The notes: generated from the sequence alone by a model not told the origin. DNA of 64,000 nt from Halobacillus kuroshimensis DSM 18393 (GCF_000425705.1 NZ_AUDY01000011.1:1-64000); one strand, 5' to 3'. Shown: positions 8,720-19,698, counted from the first letter of the stretch. A program made the numbers and translations.

Positions 8720-10129
8720 ATGAGTAAGCTGCCGAATAAATGGCTTGTCGTCATATCGGTTCTGTTTGGAACGTTTACCGTCATCTTAAATAATAGTATG
8801 CTGAACCCGATTTTACCGCGGTTCATTGAAATTTTTGATTCCAATGCCGTAGCCGTCGGGTGGATTTTAACGATCTTTATGGTCGCCATGGGGATGACGA
8901 TGCCGCTGACGGGGTATTTCGGAGACCGGTTCGGGAAAAAGAAAGTCTACCTGACCGGTTTGTTTATTTTTATCCTTGGGTCGTTGTCTGGATTCTTTTC
9001 CTTCACGCTCAGTATGGTGATCATCTCCCGGGCGATTCAGGGAATGGCCGGGGGCTTGATGCTGCCGATCGCCATGGCACTCATTTTCAACTCGTTCCCG
9101 AGACATGAGCGGGGACTGGCGGTCGGAGTTTACGGGGTTGCGGCGATGGTCGCTCCGGCAATCGGTCCGACCGTCGGGGGACTGTTGATCCAGTATGTGG
9201 ACTGGCCGTGGCTGTTTGCCTTTAACATTCCGTTTGGACTGACAGGTCTGATTTTATCTGCGAAGTTTCTGGAGCGGACGGAAACGCATCCGGAGAAAAA
9301 GTTCGACCTTGTCGGGTTTCTTATCATTACCTTAGGTATCGGATCCGTGTTGTTCGCGCTCGGACGCGGAAGGACACTGGATAAATTGATGGATCCGCTG
9401 AACCTGACGCTCGTGGTGGTCGGCTTATTGGCAATCGTCTTGTTCGTCTTTTACGAAAACCGTCAGGACGATCCGCTTCTCAATCTATCGGTCTTCAAAG
9501 TGCCGACCTATTCCGTATCCATCCTTGTCACCTCGGCTGCATCGATCGGGTTGTTCTCAGGAATTTTCCTGCTGCCGCTGCTCATTCAAAATGTCTACGG
9601 CTTGAATGAAGTCATGACAGGTCTGTTGTTCCTGCCGGCAGCCGCGGCGAGCGGGGTGTTCATGTCGATCGGCGGACGGATACTTGATAAAAAGGGACCG
9701 AAGTACGTCGTTCCGCCCGGTCTTACGATTATGGCCCTGGCGACACTGGGGCTTGGGATGCTGAAGCTTTCCACCCCATATTGGATGATTCTCGCCTTGA
9801 ACACGGTGCGCGGTCTGGGCATGGGAATGGGGAACATGCCGGCGACGACGTCCGGAATGAATGCTATTCCTGAGCATCTTGTCGCACAGGGAAGTGCGAT
9901 GAACAACATCATCCGGCAGATTTCCTCTTCGCTCGGTATCGTCTTTTTCTCTATTTATTATGAAGTCCGACGCGCGCAGATTTCCGCAGGAGGGGATATC
10001 GAAATGCAGGCGGCCACCCTGCAGACATTAAATGAAGCTTTCCTTGTGTCGGCGGTTGTGCTGCTGATTGCGCTGCCGTTTTCCTTTATTTTGAAAGGCG
10101 TTCCGGATGAGGACGAAAAACAAGCATAA
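8720..10129 (+). CDS. DHA2-type (14-TMS) MFS drug exporter
   Basis: Drug:H+ antiporter of the EmrB/QacA type. The 469-residue protein is highly hydrophobic with about 14 predicted helices, motif A GYFGDRFGKKK between helices 2 and 3, and motif C GPTVGGLL in helix 5. The ATG follows GTGAGGG. It is a single-gene unit with divergent SDR on one side; the substrate is unknown. A half copy of a palindromic repeat follows it. Confidence 0.87.
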   Translation: MSKLPNKWLVVISVLFGTFTVILNNSMLNPILPRFIEIFDSNAVAVGWILTIFMVAMGMTMPLTGYFGDRFGKKKVYLTGLFIFILGSLSGFFSFTLSMVIISRAIQGMAGGLMLPIAMALIFNSFPRHERGLAVGVYGVAAMVAPAIGPTVGGLLIQYVDWPWLFAFNIPFGLTGLILSAKFLERTETHPEKKFDLVGFLIITLGIGSVLFALGRGRTLDKLMDPLNLTLVVVGLLAIVLFVFYENRQDDPLLNLSVFKVPTYSVSILVTSAASIGLFSGIFLLPLLIQNVYGLNEVMTGLLFLPAAAASGVFMSIGGRILDKKGPKYVVPPGLTIMALATLGLGMLKLSTPYWMILALNTVRGLGMGMGNMPATTSGMNAIPEHLVAQGSAMNNIIRQISSSLGIVFFSIYYEVRRAQISAGGDIEMQAATLQTLNEAFLVSAVVLLIALPFSFILKGVPDEDEKQA

Positions 10130-10172
10130 GTAAAGAGCTTGTTCTCGCCTGGAAAGTATGTGGATGGTCGTG

Positions 10173-10210
10173 TTCCACTTATCGGTGGATGCCTGTCCGC
10201 GGGCACGGCC
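10173..10210 (+). repeat. half copy of a palindromic repeat element
   Basis: The stretch containing TCGGTGGATGC and CCGCGGGCACGGCC matches the left arm of the larger repeat at 40370-40408 with only a few differences and one indel. Only the left arm is present, so this is a truncated copy. No coding function is visible. Confidence 0.7.
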
Positions 10211-10224
10211 ACCTTAATAAACAT

Positions 10225-10255
10225 AAAAAACGCAGGCATCGCGCCTGCGTTTTTC
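10225..10255. terminator. bidirectional terminator
   Basis: Stem AAAACGCAGGC / GCCTGCGTTTT, A-run before and T-run after, between the convergent MFS gene and ydiK. Confidence 0.9.
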
Positions 10256-10453
10256 TTATTTCTTCGTATTCTTAATTTTGTTATGAAGGTTGTATAAACG
10301 AACGGCCACGGCAATGTTGAAGGTGGCGACAAGCGACAAAATGATCGTCGTTGCATTCCAGATCGTTTCAACCGCTGCCTGAGCGGCAATATACGTAAAA
10401 GCAATCCCTAAGGAAAAATACAGCAGCGCCATGAATAATGGAGATGTTTTCAT
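10256..10453 (-). CDS. ydiK: YdiK-like small membrane protein
   Basis: A 65-residue protein with two hydrophobic helices (MALLYFSLGIAFTYIAA and TTIILSLVATFNIAVAV) and a basic tail. It resembles B. subtilis YdiK in size, topology and position beside ydiL and groES; function is unknown. I choose ATG 10453, five bases after the ydiL stop, with GGAGGG located inside the end of ydiL; an in-frame TTG at 10474 would start within that ribosome site. Translated from the ydiL transcript. Confidence 0.78.
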   Translation of the reverse strand: MKTSPLFMALLYFSLGIAFTYIAAQAAVETIWNATTIILSLVATFNIAVAVRLYNLHNKIKNTKK

Positions 10454-10457
10454 AAGT

Positions 10458-11168
10458 TTAGAATAACCCTCCAATGAAGATCGTCTCGACCTGCTCCTGC
10501 ATGCGGCGGATATCTTCCTCTGTCAAAAAGTACTGGGTGGCGACAACAAACGAGTTCATCGCCATATGAGCCACGATTGGTGTAATAATTCGTTTTGTTT
10601 TGACGTAAAGGAAGGCGAATACCACACCCATGGAGAAGTAGACTAACATGTGCTTAAAGTCGAAGTGGAACGCACCGAATACAAGTGCAGAAACGAGCAC
10701 TGCAAGCAGGAAGTTCGTGCGTTTGTAAATTTCTCCAAAAATAATTTTACGAAAAATAATCTCTTCTGTAATCGGAGCGAATACAACAGGGAGTAGAATG
10801 AAAAGCGGGGCTTCCCGGGCAATTTCCATCAAGCCCATCGTATTTTCCGAACCGGCCGGCACACCGAACACCTCACGTTCAATGGTGGCGGCGATCGCCT
10901 GTGCAAACAAAGCGAGAAACACACCGGCGATCGACCAGAGAATGACTTTTCCGGCACCAGCTTTTTCATCGCGCGCGTACGCTTCCTTTCTTTCCGGACG
11001 GAGCAGCAGCAGAATGATCAATGTTGCGATCGTAAAGCTGATGACAGACGAGACAGCCACCGCATCAAACCGCTCAAACCCTGCAGCGATCAGAAGAGGA
11101 GCAAAGACAAGCGTGGAAAGCTGTGTCACTACATAAATTAAAATGATATACCAATATCGTTTGGGCAT
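10458..11168 (-). CDS. ydiL: CPBP (CAAX-prenyl-protease-like) family membrane metalloprotease
   Basis: A 236-residue multi-helix membrane protein with the Abi/CPBP motifs: EEIIFRKIIFGEI (EExxxR), FGAFHFDF (FxxxH) and HMAMNSF (HxxxN/B). The family includes Rce1-like proteases and bacteriocin-immunity proteins; the substrate here is unknown. I choose ATG 11168 because AAAGGAG precedes it; the frame is open further upstream to a GTG at 11237. It sits directly upstream and divergent of groES, as ydiL does in B. subtilis. Confidence 0.88.
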   Translation of the reverse strand: MPKRYWYIILIYVVTQLSTLVFAPLLIAAGFERFDAVAVSSVISFTIATLIILLLLRPERKEAYARDEKAGAGKVILWSIAGVFLALFAQAIAATIEREVFGVPAGSENTMGLMEIAREAPLFILLPVVFAPITEEIIFRKIIFGEIYKRTNFLLAVLVSALVFGAFHFDFKHMLVYFSMGVVFAFLYVKTKRIITPIVAHMAMNSFVVATQYFLTEEDIRRMQEQVETIFIGGLF

Positions 11169-11318
11169 ACGTTTACGACTCCTTTTATTCAGCAGCAGGA
11201 ACACTTCCTGCACTACATACTTTATGTATTTTATCACAGTTTCAAAACCACACGTAAGCGATACGCAGGAACGTGCGATTTTTGTCGAAAAACTTGGATA
11301 AATTTCTAGAGTTTCTAC

Positions 11319-11347
11319 TTGAAAAACAGTAGTGAATTGATTATGAT
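11319..11347 (+). promoter_or_regulatory. SigA-type promoter of groES-groEL
   Basis: -35 TTGAAA at 11319-11324, a 17-base spacer, and -10 TATGAT at 11342-11347. The CIRCE operator begins 11 bases downstream of the -10, covering the start of transcription. Confidence 0.88.
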
Positions 11348-11357
11348 AAGAATTGTG

Positions 11358-11384
11358 TTAGCACTCACCTATGTCGAGTGCTAA
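11358..11384 (+). promoter_or_regulatory. CIRCE operator (HrcA binding site)
   Basis: Perfect consensus TTAGCACTC-N9-GAGTGCTAA. HrcA repression of groESL through CIRCE is established in Firmicutes. hrcA itself is not in the window. Confidence 0.97.
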
Positions 11385-11429
11385 TAAACGACTAAAATCT
11401 GAACAACCATATCAAGGAGGGTGTCCTAA

Positions 11430-11714
11430 TTGTTAAAGCCACTTGGTGATCGTATTGTCATTGAACTAGTTGAAGAAGAGCAGACTACTGCAAGCGGAAT
11501 CGTACTTCCGGATTCTGCGAAGGAAAAGCCGCTGGAAGGTAAAGTTGTTGCTGTCGGTAACGGCCGCGTAACCGAACACGGCGAGAAAGTAGCACTTGAA
11601 GTCGCAACCGGCGACCGCGTGATCTACTCCAAATTCGCAGGTACCGAAGTGAAGTATGAAGGCAGTGAATACTTGATTCTCCGCGAATCCGACGTACTTG
11701 CTGTCATTCAGTAA
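11430..11714 (+). CDS. groES: co-chaperonin GroES
   Basis: The 10-kDa lid of the GroEL folding chamber. The 94-residue protein starts [12 protein letters not shown] and has the mobile loop [20 protein letters not shown]. The start codon is TTG at 11430, set by AAGGAGGGTG 7 bases before it; TTG is also used for groES in B. subtilis as I recall. Under CIRCE/HrcA control with groEL, which follows after 50 bases. Confidence 0.98.
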   Translation: MLKPLGDRIVIELVEEEQTTASGIVLPDSAKEKPLEGKVVAVGNGRVTEHGEKVALEVATGDRVIYSKFAGTEVKYEGSEYLILRESDVLAVIQ

Positions 11715-11764
11715 ATTCTTCAAAAATACTTAAACATACGATATTAATGAGGAGGGCATTTTAA

Positions 11765-13399
<1,635 letters not shown>

Positions 13400-13451
13400 T
13401 CTGCCCCCAACCCCTTTGATAGACAAGGATTTGAAACCCTAAAATTGAATA

Positions 13452-13473
13452 TTGACTGGATTTTGACTGGATT
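13452..13473 (+). repeat. tandem 11-bp repeat beside attL
   Basis: TTGACTGGATT occurs twice in immediate succession, 53 bases after the left attachment repeat. Short direct repeats in this position can be integrase arm-type binding sites; this is inference from position only. TTGACTGG recurs near 16903, beside the integrase. Confidence 0.5.
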
Positions 13474-13500
13474 TCCCCTGGAAATCTCTTTAAGTCCCAG

Positions 13501-13543
13501 AAGCCTCTTATGAGTTCCCTGAACTTTTGGGAGGCTTTTTTAT
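13501..13543 (+). terminator. terminator downstream of groEL inside the island
   Basis: AAGCCTC ... GAGGCTT with a 23-base loop and a long T-run (inner CCC/GGG pairing possible). Probably ends groESL transcription now that the island separates groEL from its older terminator. Confidence 0.6.
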
Positions 13544-13667
13544 TTAAAAATATGGAAAAAACGATATAAGTGTTGAAGTGAAATTATTAATGATAGTGTA
13601 TGAATCTATTTGTATAAAAACTAAAATTTGGAATAATTGTTTAGGAGATGAGATTAGGAGGGAGCTT

Positions 13668-14648
13668 ATGTCAATAGATAATAAGAAAGTATTTATTAGT
13701 TACAGTTGGGATGATAAGTCTCATGAGCAATGGGTGATGGATCTTGTTGTTGAATTAAGAAATAATGGTGTTGATGCATCTTTCGATAAATATGTAACAC
13801 AATCAAAAACTACAAACCTTTATCAGATGATGATTAATAACATGAGAAATAATGATAATGTCATTATCGTATTAACAGAAAAATTTGCCAAAAAAGCAGA
13901 TGAGATACAAGGAGGAGTAGGCTTTGAGACATTGCTTAGTTTGCCAGATATCCAAGAAGATCCTAACAGGTTTATTTTCATTTTAAAGCACCAGGGAAAC
14001 TTTAAGGAAGCTTTTCCATTTCATTTACGTGGTTATTATGCTATAGATTTTTCTGAGGATGAATTTTTTGATGAAAAGTTTTTGGAACTCCTCCATCGAA
14101 TTGAAGGTGTCCCTATGTACGAAAAAGTTCCTTTAGGAAAGAAGCGAGATCTAAAACCGATACGCGAAATTGATTCTCCTTCAAAAAATGAAAAAGACTT
14201 TTTTAAGAATATAGAATTACCGAATTCAAGAGAAGTAAGGGATATAGATAAGGATAGGTTTCTGTCTGAAAGTTATGAAGAAATTCAAAATTTGTTTGTC
14301 GCACTTTTTAATCACCTTAAAGAAGAGCTTTCAAGCTTTGAATATGTCACCGAACAAATTAGCAATAAGAAACATATATTTAAACTTTATGTCAACGGGC
14401 AACAAAAAATAGGAATTAAGATATGGTTAGGTGGGCACTTCGGTAATGGAATTAATTTAAGTTATGACAACCACATTGATCCCTATTCTGATAACTCTAT
14501 GAATGAAACCATAAGGTGTGAAGTTAATAATAGAAATGAAATGAAGTTAAGTATGACAATGAATATGTTTGGAAATAAAGAAGTAAGTGACCCAAGAAGT
14601 ATAGTGCAAGAAATATGGAGAAATAATTTATCCCATTACATCAAATAA
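13668..14648 (+). CDS. SEFIR (TIR-like) domain protein, probable defence effector
   Basis: The 326-residue protein begins with KVFISYSWDDKSHEQW (residues about 7-22), the hallmark box 1 of SEFIR domains, followed by a VDASFDKY strand, VIIVLTEKFAKKAD and GGVGFE; the domain covers about residues 7-150. The remaining 175 residues are unrecognised. From memory, bacterial SEFIR proteins have been reported as single-gene anti-phage systems that deplete NAD; that role is inferred. ATG 13668 follows AGGAGGGAG; upstream in-frame codons to 13578 lack a ribosome site. AT-rich codon use unlike groEL. Confidence 0.75.
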   Translation: MSIDNKKVFISYSWDDKSHEQWVMDLVVELRNNGVDASFDKYVTQSKTTNLYQMMINNMRNNDNVIIVLTEKFAKKADEIQGGVGFETLLSLPDIQEDPNRFIFILKHQGNFKEAFPFHLRGYYAIDFSEDEFFDEKFLELLHRIEGVPMYEKVPLGKKRDLKPIREIDSPSKNEKDFFKNIELPNSREVRDIDKDRFLSESYEEIQNLFVALFNHLKEELSSFEYVTEQISNKKHIFKLYVNGQQKIGIKIWLGGHFGNGINLSYDNHIDPYSDNSMNETIRCEVNNRNEMKLSMTMNMFGNKEVSDPRSIVQEIWRNNLSHYIK

Positions 14649-14749
14649 AATCCAATGTTCAGTCAATATGCTTTAATATTCGTTTTGAAACGCAACATAA
14701 TCCATTTAGACGTACTTAAAAATACGTAAATAATAGAGGGAGAGTTTAT

Positions 14750-15187
14750 ATGGATTTTATTAGTTTAGAACAATTAAGGAAATATGCGTTACAAGAAAGT
14801 TACTCTAATAATTCTTGGAGAAATCTCGAATATTTTATTGAAGAATTATTAGAGAGTGGAATCTTAGATGATATTAATCACAAAGGATATATGTTTTACC
14901 CTAAGTATCTGTGGCAAGAAAACAACGAAGTTGAATTGATATTTATTTCTAAAGAATCTATACTATCTTGTATTTATAATGATGGGTATATTACTGTAAA
15001 AAAACGTATGCTAAGAGAATTAGTAAGGGTAGAAATAAGTCAAATGAACTTAAATAATAGCCAAGTTGAGTTGTCCCTTATATTTAAAGATGGGGAGAAA
15101 GAAGTTTTTAATAGCAACAATTCAAATCAAGCATGGAAGCGAAAATATTTCACAGCTATTCTAGAAATATATAAAATGATAGCTTAG
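14750..15187 (+). CDS. hypothetical protein in groEL island
   Basis: A 145-residue soluble acidic protein that I do not recognise. The N-terminal 45 residues look helical; the C-terminal half alternates charged and hydrophobic residues (VEISQMNLNNSQVELSLIF) as in a beta-rich fold. The start follows AGAGGGAGAG. It lies 100 bases after the SEFIR gene in the same direction and may share its transcript. AT-rich like the rest of the island. Confidence 0.65.
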   Translation: MDFISLEQLRKYALQESYSNNSWRNLEYFIEELLESGILDDINHKGYMFYPKYLWQENNEVELIFISKESILSCIYNDGYITVKKRMLRELVRVEISQMNLNNSQVELSLIFKDGEKEVFNSNNSNQAWKRKYFTAILEIYKMIA

Positions 15188-15332
15188 TAAAGTCATTAGG
15201 CTATATACCAAAGGTGAAAAATTCAATTAGGCGTTTTTCTGTCCACTTCCTAAAATGAAAAATTAGATAAAAATTGAAACCTTTATTACCTTGATAGCGT
15301 AAGGTAATTAAAATATTTCAGGAGGGATCATT

Positions 15333-15626
15333 TTGAAAGAAAATAAAGTTGATAAGGTTAGGCAAATGGGACTGTATGGAGTGGAAAAGTTAGGTGAAGT
15401 CTCTAAAGATGCTGCGGCACCTGTTATTGAATTTTTTAAAGCCTTTGGAAAAGATATAGACAGTGGTGATAATTTTAGAAATAAGGTTATCGAACTAAAT
15501 CCAGATAACCAAGAGGTTGCAAGCAAGGCTCTAAAACAAAGAACTACTGAAACTTTAATTAGGTATAGTGCTGTACTAGGTGTAGCCGTTACCACAGCAA
15601 TATTTTATAAGAACGGTAAATCCTAA
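15333..15626 (+). CDS. hypothetical small protein with C-terminal membrane helix
   Basis: A 97-residue protein not recognised. The first 70 residues are charged and helical; residues about 73-93 (IRYSAVLGVAVTTAIFYK) could form one membrane helix. The start codon is TTG at 15333, placed by CAGGAGGG 9 bases upstream. It ends at a hairpin that separates it from the convergent integrase. Function unknown. Confidence 0.6.
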   Translation: MKENKVDKVRQMGLYGVEKLGEVSKDAAAPVIEFFKAFGKDIDSGDNFRNKVIELNPDNQEVASKALKQRTTETLIRYSAVLGVAVTTAIFYKNGKS

Positions 15627-15676
15627 TCAACCTTGTGTTCTATTTCTTCTTAAAGGCTATAATAAAAAGTAAATAA

Positions 15677-15710
15677 CCGGATAAACAAAATCTATACTTT
15701 GCATATCCGG
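15677..15710. terminator. hairpin between convergent island genes
   Basis: CCGGATA ... TATCCGG with a 20-base loop and A/T-rich flanks, between the unknown gene ending at 15626 and the integrase remnant. Confidence 0.5.
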
Positions 15711-15738
15711 ATATTATTTAAATACCACTCTTATATAG

Positions 15739-16861
15739 CTAATCTAATGCACCTTTCATAAACTCGCTGAACTTTTCAGATGCTTTTTTCTCCATGTTCT
15801 TTGTAATGTGCGCGTAGATGTTCATGGTAGTATTTATATCACTGTGTCCTAACCTTTGTTGAATTTCTTTGGCACCGACTCCTGCCTCAATTAAAAGAGA
15901 TGTGTGGGTGTGCCTGAATGAATGAGGAGTAACATTTTTTTCAATTCCACTAAGCTTTAATAAACGTCTCATCCGGTTTTCAACCGTCTTTATAAAATCA
16001 GGATAGCCAGGGTTATTGATCTCTTTTGCAAAAACAAATCCAAAATCAGTATACTGATTTCCAAAAGCCATTTTTATTTCTTTTTGATAAGTTAAATGCT
16101 TCTTAAACTCATTGATTACTTGTTTATCCATTTTTATAGTCCGTATAGATCCTTTTGTTTTAGGAGTGAGCAGCTGATAATTTTTTGTATTATTATTCGG
16201 ATTGTAATAGGTCTTTGTAATACGCATGGATTCATTATTAAAATTCACATCGTTCCATTTAAAAGTCTCTATCTAGCTCCTGATCCTTAGCCGTTTTTAA
16301 AAAAGTTATTAGTTCATTTTTCTCAAGAAATTTTATTACCTCATCATTTTATTCAATTTCTTCTACCGTTTCTATTTTCTTTGGAATTTTTGCAAATTCA
16401 TTTGGGTTTGTTTTAATAAGGTTATATTCCAATGCCTTCTTAAAAAGCATTCGGCCAGTAGTATGGATTCCATCTAATGTATTATGTGCACATCCTTTTT
16501 CGTGTAAATCATCAAGAAATGCTTGATAGTGTTTTCTTGTAATATCAGATAGCTTCATTTTCGTAAAATATCTTTTAAAGTGCTTAATTTCTTTAGTACG
16601 CCCACGCAGGGAACTAACCTTAGAATTTTTTGCATAGAAATTCAGCCACTCATCGGCAAATTTGTTGAGAGTAGTATTGTTTTCTTCAACGTAGGATCCT
16701 ACCCTTACCTCCCTTTCTAATTCTTCTGCTTCAATTCTTGCATCGGTTTTTCTAATAAATCCCCCCTTAGACTTTGTTTTTCTTTTTCTTTCTCCGGTGA
16801 CTGGATCTAACCATTCCACTTGATAGGACCACTTGTTACCTCTTTTCCTTATATATGCCAA
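15739..16861 (-). pseudogene. tyrosine recombinase (phage-type integrase), broken
   Basis: The N-terminal piece (16349-16861, 170 residues, from MAYIRKRGNKW) has the AP2-like and SAM-like core-binding domains. The C-terminal piece (15739-16248) holds the catalytic HSFRHTH (HxxR), LGHSDINTTMNIYAH and the nucleophile Tyr. Between them is an in-frame TAA after EEIE. Reading on, the normal segment before LKWxDV with the first catalytic Arg (TGxRxGE) is missing, about 30 residues, and the frame shifts. The enzyme is therefore almost certainly inactive. It probably inserted the island at groEL. Confidence 0.85.
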
Positions 16862-16883
16862 AGTTTCACCTCCCGTCTAAATA

Positions 16884-17390
16884 TTAAGTTATAAAATGGT
16901 TTTTGACTGGTACAATAGGACGTCGCTTTATTTTTTCCAGTCGTTCCTGGCATATATCTAAAGGAATATTGAAATCTTGAGACCATAGGTCAATGATCTC
17001 AGGGTCAGTCAATGTGTACTCTTTAATCATGTGGTAGGGTAGCGAGGCGTAAAGAGTGAAGTGCCTTGCATCTCTTTCTTGTAGCTCATAAAAAGCTTTT
17101 GGCATTATTGACTGACGACCAGTGTGTCTTAATGCGTGGCAAAGTTCATGGAAGAACTGTTCTCGTTGATAGATTATAGGGATCCGACTATCTACAATTA
17201 TCTCTTGAAAATTCCCCACTTTCATGTATCTAGCGTAAGTAGGTTTACTTAGTAGGGAGATATGAGATTTTAACTCAATTCTATGAATACATAAGTCTTC
17301 CGGTAGAATAATTTCATGATTTTTATACCACTTAGTTATTGAGTCCTCAAGAGTAGTGGTTGTATATGGAGTGAATCTCAATCTAATCAA
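16884..17390 (-). CDS. ImmA/IrrE-family metallopeptidase
   Basis: A 168-residue protein with the zinc protease motif HELCHALRH (about residues 81-89), preceded by the IIVDSRIP strand and followed by helices, as in ImmA/IrrE proteins that cleave phage-type repressors of integrative elements. Normally a Cro/CI-like repressor gene sits beside it; none is visible here, so its partner may be lost. It lies just upstream of the integrase on the same strand, the usual ICE/prophage order. Confidence 0.85.
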   Translation of the reverse strand: MIRLRFTPYTTTTLEDSITKWYKNHEIILPEDLCIHRIELKSHISLLSKPTYARYMKVGNFQEIIVDSRIPIIYQREQFFHELCHALRHTGRQSIMPKAFYELQERDARHFTLYASLPYHMIKEYTLTDPEIIDLWSQDFNIPLDICQERLEKIKRRPIVPVKNHFIT

Positions 17391-17547
17391 CCTCCTTGAG
17401 GATAATTATACGAACAAATATTCTTGTTTCCAATTCATATTTAGAAAGATATGTTACTGACAGTATAGGAATACTAGCAGCTTTTTCTTACCAATCTGTA
17501 ATTTGTGATAAAATACCAGTATAAGTAATATTTTCAGGGGGATTAAA

Positions 17548-19674
17548 GTGGAGCATATTAAATTTATGAAAATAGCCGAATCATTAAGGCAATATAGAAG
17601 GGCAGAATTAAGAGATTTTGAGGATGAAATAGGAGTAGACCCGGTGGATAAAATTTATATGGATCCCCTTCCTGGGGATGCTGTATTGCATTCTGTACTA
17701 TCAAGCAACACAACATTTCTTCTAGGGAGAAAAGGAACAGGAAAAAGTACGATTTTTACAAAAGCACAACTTTCAATGAGGGATAAAAAAAATATTATTA
17801 CTACATATCTAGACGTTAAGTCACTTTATGACATGATCCCTACTCAACAAACGTCAAATGAAGTATCTGCAAATGATAATATCAGTGAGACAGCATTCAG
17901 ATCTCATATGTTAAGGAAGTCAATGTTAGGGCAGGTTATATCAGAATTATTAAAGAAAATAAATGTTAGCTGCGAAAATTTATCGATTTGGGAAAGATGG
18001 ACAGGTAAGAAAAAGCGATATGAGGAACTTAGGTCAAGTTTAGAAAAAATACAGGAAGAAGTTAAAACTCCGAAATTAGAGTCAAATGAGTTACCAATTC
18101 TGCAAAGGATAACAACACAAATAAGGACTAAGAATCAAACGGAAAATGCTAAGACCACCAGTGAAAAATTGGGAGGTAAAGGAAGTGTTAAAACTACTGG
18201 TTCAGGGTCTATAGAGGCATCTGCAGAATCCTCTCTCACTGATTTTGATAAATCTTTGGATGACCATGAAATTTATAATGAATACTCTGATGTTGTCTAT
18301 AAATCATTTCCTTTCAGTGAAATCATAACTGAAATTCAAACTTTGTTAAGTGAGTGCGGATTATCTAAGTTGGTTATTTTTTTAGATGATTTTTCAGAGT
18401 TAAGTTTTGTTGATCAAAGGCTCTTTGTAGATGTTATTCTATCTCCATTAAACAATTCTAGTAATGAGGCAATAAAACTAAAAGTAGCAGGGTACCCTGG
18501 AAGGGTTTATTACGGGAAAATAGACCCGAATAAAATTGATACAATAAACTTAGACTTTTCCGACCTATATGAGTCAACTGAAGTACAAGAAATGGAACGA
18601 TCAGCCATGAATTATACAATGGGACTTTTAGAAACTAGATTTAATTTGTTTGAGGTAGATATTGAAGATTATTTTGATTGTTCCTCTAACTCAATGGATG
18701 AGTATTATAGGTTATTGTTTCAAGCGTCTTTTAATGTTCCGAGAATAATTGGTCATTTGTTACACTTTTGCTATATAGATAGAATTTCAAAAGGAAGTAA
18801 AATAAACTTACAAGCAATTAGGTTAGCATCAAGAAAATATTTTGAACAAACTGTCCATCTTTATTTTGATAAGTTAAATAGGTTTGCTCTTGAACCTTTC
18901 GAAAACAAACTAGACAGATATAATCAAAAGGAACTCCTTGGAACTTTAATAAGTGAAGCTAAAGAGACACGTAAAAGAATAATGGGTGATGAACTGGGGG
19001 GGACCTATTTTCAGGGTATTTCAAATCCACCGACTAGCCATTTCATTGTTACTCCAAATTTAAATGAATTCTTTGCTTCTCTTGAATCTAATTTTCTTTT
19101 ATCTAAATATAAAAACACCCGTAATAAGGACGGTCAACAAGTTACTGTTTATGCACTATTTTATGGATTGGTGGAAAGTGAAAGATTTCAATGGGGCTAT
19201 CCTCCAGGTAGGGAGTATAGGAATTACTTTGTTCAAAGGTGTTTTGATTATACTCGTGCTGTTCATAATTACCTTTCTAATAACCAAACCATCGAATGTA
19301 ACAATTGTGGCACTTGTTATTCCTTAGACAAAAGAGAAAGTTTTGAAATGTATCACTGGAAGTGTCCAGAGTGTGCTGTAGGGGATTGTAGAGTAGTTTA
19401 TATTGCTGATAATTTTAAAGAAGAATTCACTCAATTAGATGAGGATATAATGCTAGAAACTATTGAGGTAGAAATACTATCCGTATTGAATTCCGAGGAG
19501 AGAAAAATGAGGGCAGGAGAAATTTCGCATCTTATTGATAGTACTCATCAAATGGTTGGGAAACGGACTAGTAAACTTCAAGAACTTGGTTTAATTGAAA
19601 AAGGAAAAAAAGATATTAATGGAAAAACATACAATGAAATTACAGAACTAGCGAAGAGGATTTACTTCTCTTGA
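17548..19674 (+). CDS. P-loop ATPase with zinc ribbon and winged helix
   Basis: The 708-residue protein has Walker A GRKGTGKST at 60-68, Walker B-like LVIFLDDFSEL near 275, a Ser/Thr-rich linker around 185-230, a Cys cluster (C584, C587, C590, C606, C609, C614) that looks like a zinc ribbon, and a winged-helix domain at about 640-705 (MRAGEISHLIDS, MVGKRTSKLQELGLIEK). The GxKGTGK P-loop resembles STAND/Sll1717-type ATPases found in defence and mobile regions. The GTG start follows AGGGGG. Function unknown; a defence or DNA-associated role is inferred from location. Confidence 0.7.
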   Translation: MEHIKFMKIAESLRQYRRAELRDFEDEIGVDPVDKIYMDPLPGDAVLHSVLSSNTTFLLGRKGTGKSTIFTKAQLSMRDKKNIITTYLDVKSLYDMIPTQQTSNEVSANDNISETAFRSHMLRKSMLGQVISELLKKINVSCENLSIWERWTGKKKRYEELRSSLEKIQEEVKTPKLESNELPILQRITTQIRTKNQTENAKTTSEKLGGKGSVKTTGSGSIEASAESSLTDFDKSLDDHEIYNEYSDVVYKSFPFSEIITEIQTLLSECGLSKLVIFLDDFSELSFVDQRLFVDVILSPLNNSSNEAIKLKVAGYPGRVYYGKIDPNKIDTINLDFSDLYESTEVQEMERSAMNYTMGLLETRFNLFEVDIEDYFDCSSNSMDEYYRLLFQASFNVPRIIGHLLHFCYIDRISKGSKINLQAIRLASRKYFEQTVHLYFDKLNRFALEPFENKLDRYNQKELLGTLISEAKETRKRIMGDELGGTYFQGISNPPTSHFIVTPNLNEFFASLESNFLLSKYKNTRNKDGQQVTVYALFYGLVESERFQWGYPPGREYRNYFVQRCFDYTRAVHNYLSNNQTIECNNCGTCYSLDKRESFEMYHWKCPECAVGDCRVVYIADNFKEEFTQLDEDIMLETIEVEILSVLNSEERKMRAGEISHLIDSTHQMVGKRTSKLQELGLIEKGKKDINGKTYNEITELAKRIYFS

Positions 19675-19698
19675 TTATCCCAAAAAGAATCCGTTAAA

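Noticed and set aside
13668-14648. Reading the SEFIR gene plus neighbours as a CRISPR or toxin-antitoxin locus
   Set aside because: No regularly spaced repeats are present and the 145-residue neighbour does not resemble an antitoxin.
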